64,000 bases of DNA from an uncultured Vibrio sp. GTDB taxonomy: Bacteria; Pseudomonadota; Gammaproteobacteria; Enterobacterales; Vibrionaceae. A program made the translations under genes and the position numbers. This document shows positions 62,191 through 64,000 of this stretch, one piece after another. Within the stretch, counting starts at the first letter, position 1; each line of letters opens with the position of its first letter. The stretch lies in contig CANNGN010000001.1 of the NCBI GenBank assembly GCA_947504195.1, positions 558,001 to 622,000 of the forward strand. The letters run 5' to 3'. The notes under the pieces are model-generated. The model was not told the origin of the DNA, made no database searches, and saw nothing but the letters and a program-made list of their open reading frames with translations.

Positions 62191-63735
62191 ATGATGAAAC
62201 TCCGAAACTTTATGCTTCTCCTTCTCGCATTTTTTAGTACGAATGCGTTGGCAGAAGAAACAGGTGGCTTTAAGCAATTTGTTGAAGGCATTAGTAACTC
62301 TGTTGATGGCTTTTTTAACGACTATACAGGTTGGTTTGTAGGCTTAATCTTTAAGAGTGTTCCTGTTGGTGAAGCTAGTTTTCCTCTAATTGTTGGTTGG
62401 TTGCTAATCGCAGCTCTTATCTTCACGATTTATTTTGGATTTATTCAATTTAAACGTATTGGACTTGCAATCAATATCATCAAAGGTAAATACACCGATC
62501 CTAATTCAAAAGATCATGGTGAAGTATCTCACTTCCAAGCATTAACAACGGCGCTTTCGGGTACTGTTGGTCTTGGTAATATTGCAGGTGTTGGTGCGGC
62601 ATTGGCCATTGGTGGTCCGGGTGCAACTTTCTGGATGATCATGTGTGGTCTATTGGGAATGGCATCAAAATTCTGTGAGTGTACATTAGGTGTTAAATAC
62701 AGAACGGTATTACCTTCGGGCGCTATTTCTGGTGGTCCAATGTATTACCTTAGCCAAGGCTTAGCTGAGAAAGGATTAGGTGGCTTAGGTAAAGCTCTGG
62801 CGATTGGATTTGCATTAATGTGTATCTTGGGTTCATTGGGCGGCGGTAATATGTTCCAAGCAAACCAAGCTCACGCAATGTTAACGTACGCGTTTGATGT
62901 TCCAAGCGAATACGGAATCATTACCGGTATCGTTTTAGCTTCATTGGTATTCTCTGTAATTGTTGGCGGTATGCCTTCAATTGCTTCGGTAACTGAGCGT
63001 GTTGTTCCTTGGATGGCCGTTTTATATGTTGGTATGTCACTGATCGTTATTATTTCTAATATTGGTCAAGTGGGTGCAGCATTTAGCGCTATCTTCGAAG
63101 GTGCTTTCACGGGTGCAGGTGTTGCTGGTGGTATTATCGGTGCATTGATTCAAGGTTTGAAACGTGCAACCTTCTCTAACGAAGCTGGTGTTGGTTCAGC
63201 AGCAATTGCTCACTCTGCAGTTAAAACAAAAGAGCCAATTACTGAAGGTCTAGTATCACTACTTGAACCATTCATTGATACTGTTGTGATTTGTACAATG
63301 ACAGCTCTAGTTATCACTATCGCTGGTCTAAACGTTGCTCCATTTGATGGTTCAGGTTTAACTGGTGTTACCCTAACTGCAGCATCATTCACTGAAACTG
63401 CGGGTATCTTTAAATATCTATTAGCGTTAGCGGTTGTGCTATTTGCATTTTCAACAATGATTTCTTGGTCATACTACGGCTTGAAATCTTGGACTTATCT
63501 GTTCGGTGAAGGCAAAACAACTGAATTGGTATTTAAACTGATGTTCTGTTTCTTTGTTGTTGTTGGCGCGACCATTAAATTTGGTGCGGTAATTGACTTC
63601 TCTGATGCAGCCATCTTCGCTATGTCTATCTTTAACATCATCGGACTTTACTTCTTGATGCCAGTAGTTAAAAAAGAATTACATTCTTTCATTGCTCGTA
63701 TCAAATCTGGTGAAATTAAGACTTACGAGAAATAG
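62191..63735 (+). CDS. Sodium:alanine/glycine symporter (AGCS family)
   Basis: A 514-aa inner-membrane protein. An N-terminal hydrophobic segment resembling a signal (about 1-22, ending NALAEE) precedes about ten membrane helices. Family motifs are TALSGTVGLGNIAGVGAALAIGGPGATFWM (about 119-148) and KRATFSNEAGVGSAAIAHSA (about 325-344). It imports alanine or glycine with sodium. The ATG at 62191 has AAGGAC 7 bp upstream; a second ATG follows directly. The high share of GGT, GTT and CGT codons suggests strong expression. Confidence 0.92.
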   Translation: MMKLRNFMLLLLAFFSTNALAEETGGFKQFVEGISNSVDGFFNDYTGWFVGLIFKSVPVGEASFPLIVGWLLIAALIFTIYFGFIQFKRIGLAINIIKGKYTDPNSKDHGEVSHFQALTTALSGTVGLGNIAGVGAALAIGGPGATFWMIMCGLLGMASKFCECTLGVKYRTVLPSGAISGGPMYYLSQGLAEKGLGGLGKALAIGFALMCILGSLGGGNMFQANQAHAMLTYAFDVPSEYGIITGIVLASLVFSVIVGGMPSIASVTERVVPWMAVLYVGMSLIVIISNIGQVGAAFSAIFEGAFTGAGVAGGIIGALIQGLKRATFSNEAGVGSAAIAHSAVKTKEPITEGLVSLLEPFIDTVVICTMTALVITIAGLNVAPFDGSGLTGVTLTAASFTETAGIFKYLLALAVVLFAFSTMISWSYYGLKSWTYLFGEGKTTELVFKLMFCFFVVVGATIKFGAVIDFSDAAIFAMSIFNIIGLYFLMPVVKKELHSFIARIKSGEIKTYEK

Positions 63736-63756
63736 AGCTAAAATATTTTAGTTAAT

Positions 63757-63793
63757 TAGGCTGCCGAACACTATTTCGGCAGCCTATTTTTTT
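63757..63793 (+). terminator. Rho-independent terminator of the symporter gene
   Basis: TAGGCTGCCGAA (63757-63768) and TTCGGCAGCCTA (63775-63786) form a perfect 12-bp stem with a 6-nt loop, followed by a run of seven T. It ends 21 bp after the symporter stop codon begins the spacer. Confidence 0.95.
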
Positions 63794-63993
63794 ACACACT
63801 TCCTCAAGATAACTCACTTTCAATTAGTTATATCGGTATATTTTAATGACGTAATCATGTGGCCATTAAACGTACTATACTTAATAACACTAGTCTCAAA
63901 GAATATTCTAATTGTACGTTTTGCGATTGAACTCTGACCGTCATAATTTTACATGCTCTAATGTAACTAACTCACACAAATAAGGTACATGTG

Positions 63994-64000
63994 ATGAAAA
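63994..64000 (+). CDS. Start of a further gene, cut by the window edge
   Basis: An ATG followed by an AAA codon lies at the very end of the window, with AAGG 8 bp upstream. The only basis is the ribosome binding site and spacing; nothing can be said about the product. Confidence 0.35.

Noticed and set aside
1..64000. CRISPR arrays, tRNA or rRNA genes, prophage
   Set aside because: No regularly spaced repeats, no tRNA-like T-loop and acceptor arrangements, no rRNA segments and no phage structural genes were seen on either strand.

Overview
The window reads as an AT-rich gammaproteobacterial chromosome, almost certainly Vibrionaceae. The strongest marker is an adjacent, convergent CqsA/CqsS quorum-sensing pair (CAI-1 synthase and its hybrid sensor kinase), a system largely confined to vibrios. 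HrpA, YajD, a Zur/zinc module and a VctPDGC/CeuBCDE-like catecholate uptake operon fit the same group. I see no rRNA, tRNA, CRISPR array, prophage or intact insertion sequence.

Layout. 1-2.7 kb: 3' end of an SGNH hydrolase, an AsnC/Lrp regulator divergent from a DMT exporter, and a LysE/RhtB exporter. 2.9-6.2 kb: cqsA and cqsS. 6.3-9.3 kb: zinc-limitation module (Zur, a G3E GTPase, an M23 murein endopeptidase) behind a perfect 18-bp Zur-box palindrome. 9.3-11.5 kb: a chemoreceptor without a sensor domain, coupled to a separate NIT-domain membrane protein, with a DUF1566 gene remnant downstream. 11.7-13.9 kb: DUF3617, RidA and an unknown secreted protein. 14.0-22.6 kb: a seven-gene, one-strand operon (GH13_18 phosphorylase, ABC importer, LacI regulator, glycerate kinase), best explained as import and phosphorolysis of glucosylglycerate, with two identical LacI-type operators upstream. 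22.9-35.7 kb: ordinary chromosomal genes (diguanylate cyclase, two DEDDh exonucleases, a small beta-barrel, HrpA, TerB, YajD, PpiA, AraC, glutaredoxin, branched-chain aminotransferase). 35.9-41.3 kb: DUF2760 plus two divergent Hsp70s, the second with a long helical C-terminal extension, separated by an intra-operon terminator. 41.4-44.6 kb: GH-like lipoprotein, GST, FG-GAP protein. 44.7-52.6 kb: iron-siderophore locus (TonB receptor, two-component system, ABC importer) with three Fur-box-like sites. 52.8-55.1 kb: GNAT and APH genes next to a truncated GFA gene, then a HAD phosphatase. 55.2-63.8 kb: a secreted DUF4034-like protein, YidA-type phosphatase, GNAT, a long-form GAPDH between two histidine phosphatases, a 0.94-kb gene-free stretch, and a sodium:alanine/glycine symporter with a strong terminator.

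The most interesting parts are the uncharacterised DUF2760-Hsp70-Hsp70 trio, the Fur-linked two-component system inside the siderophore locus, the inferred glucosylglycerate operon, the Zur-controlled cell-wall module and the split chemoreceptor. Start sites were re-chosen from ribosome binding sites where the longest frame looked wrong. All family assignments come from motif recognition by eye; no database search was run, and hand-counted residue numbers are approximate.
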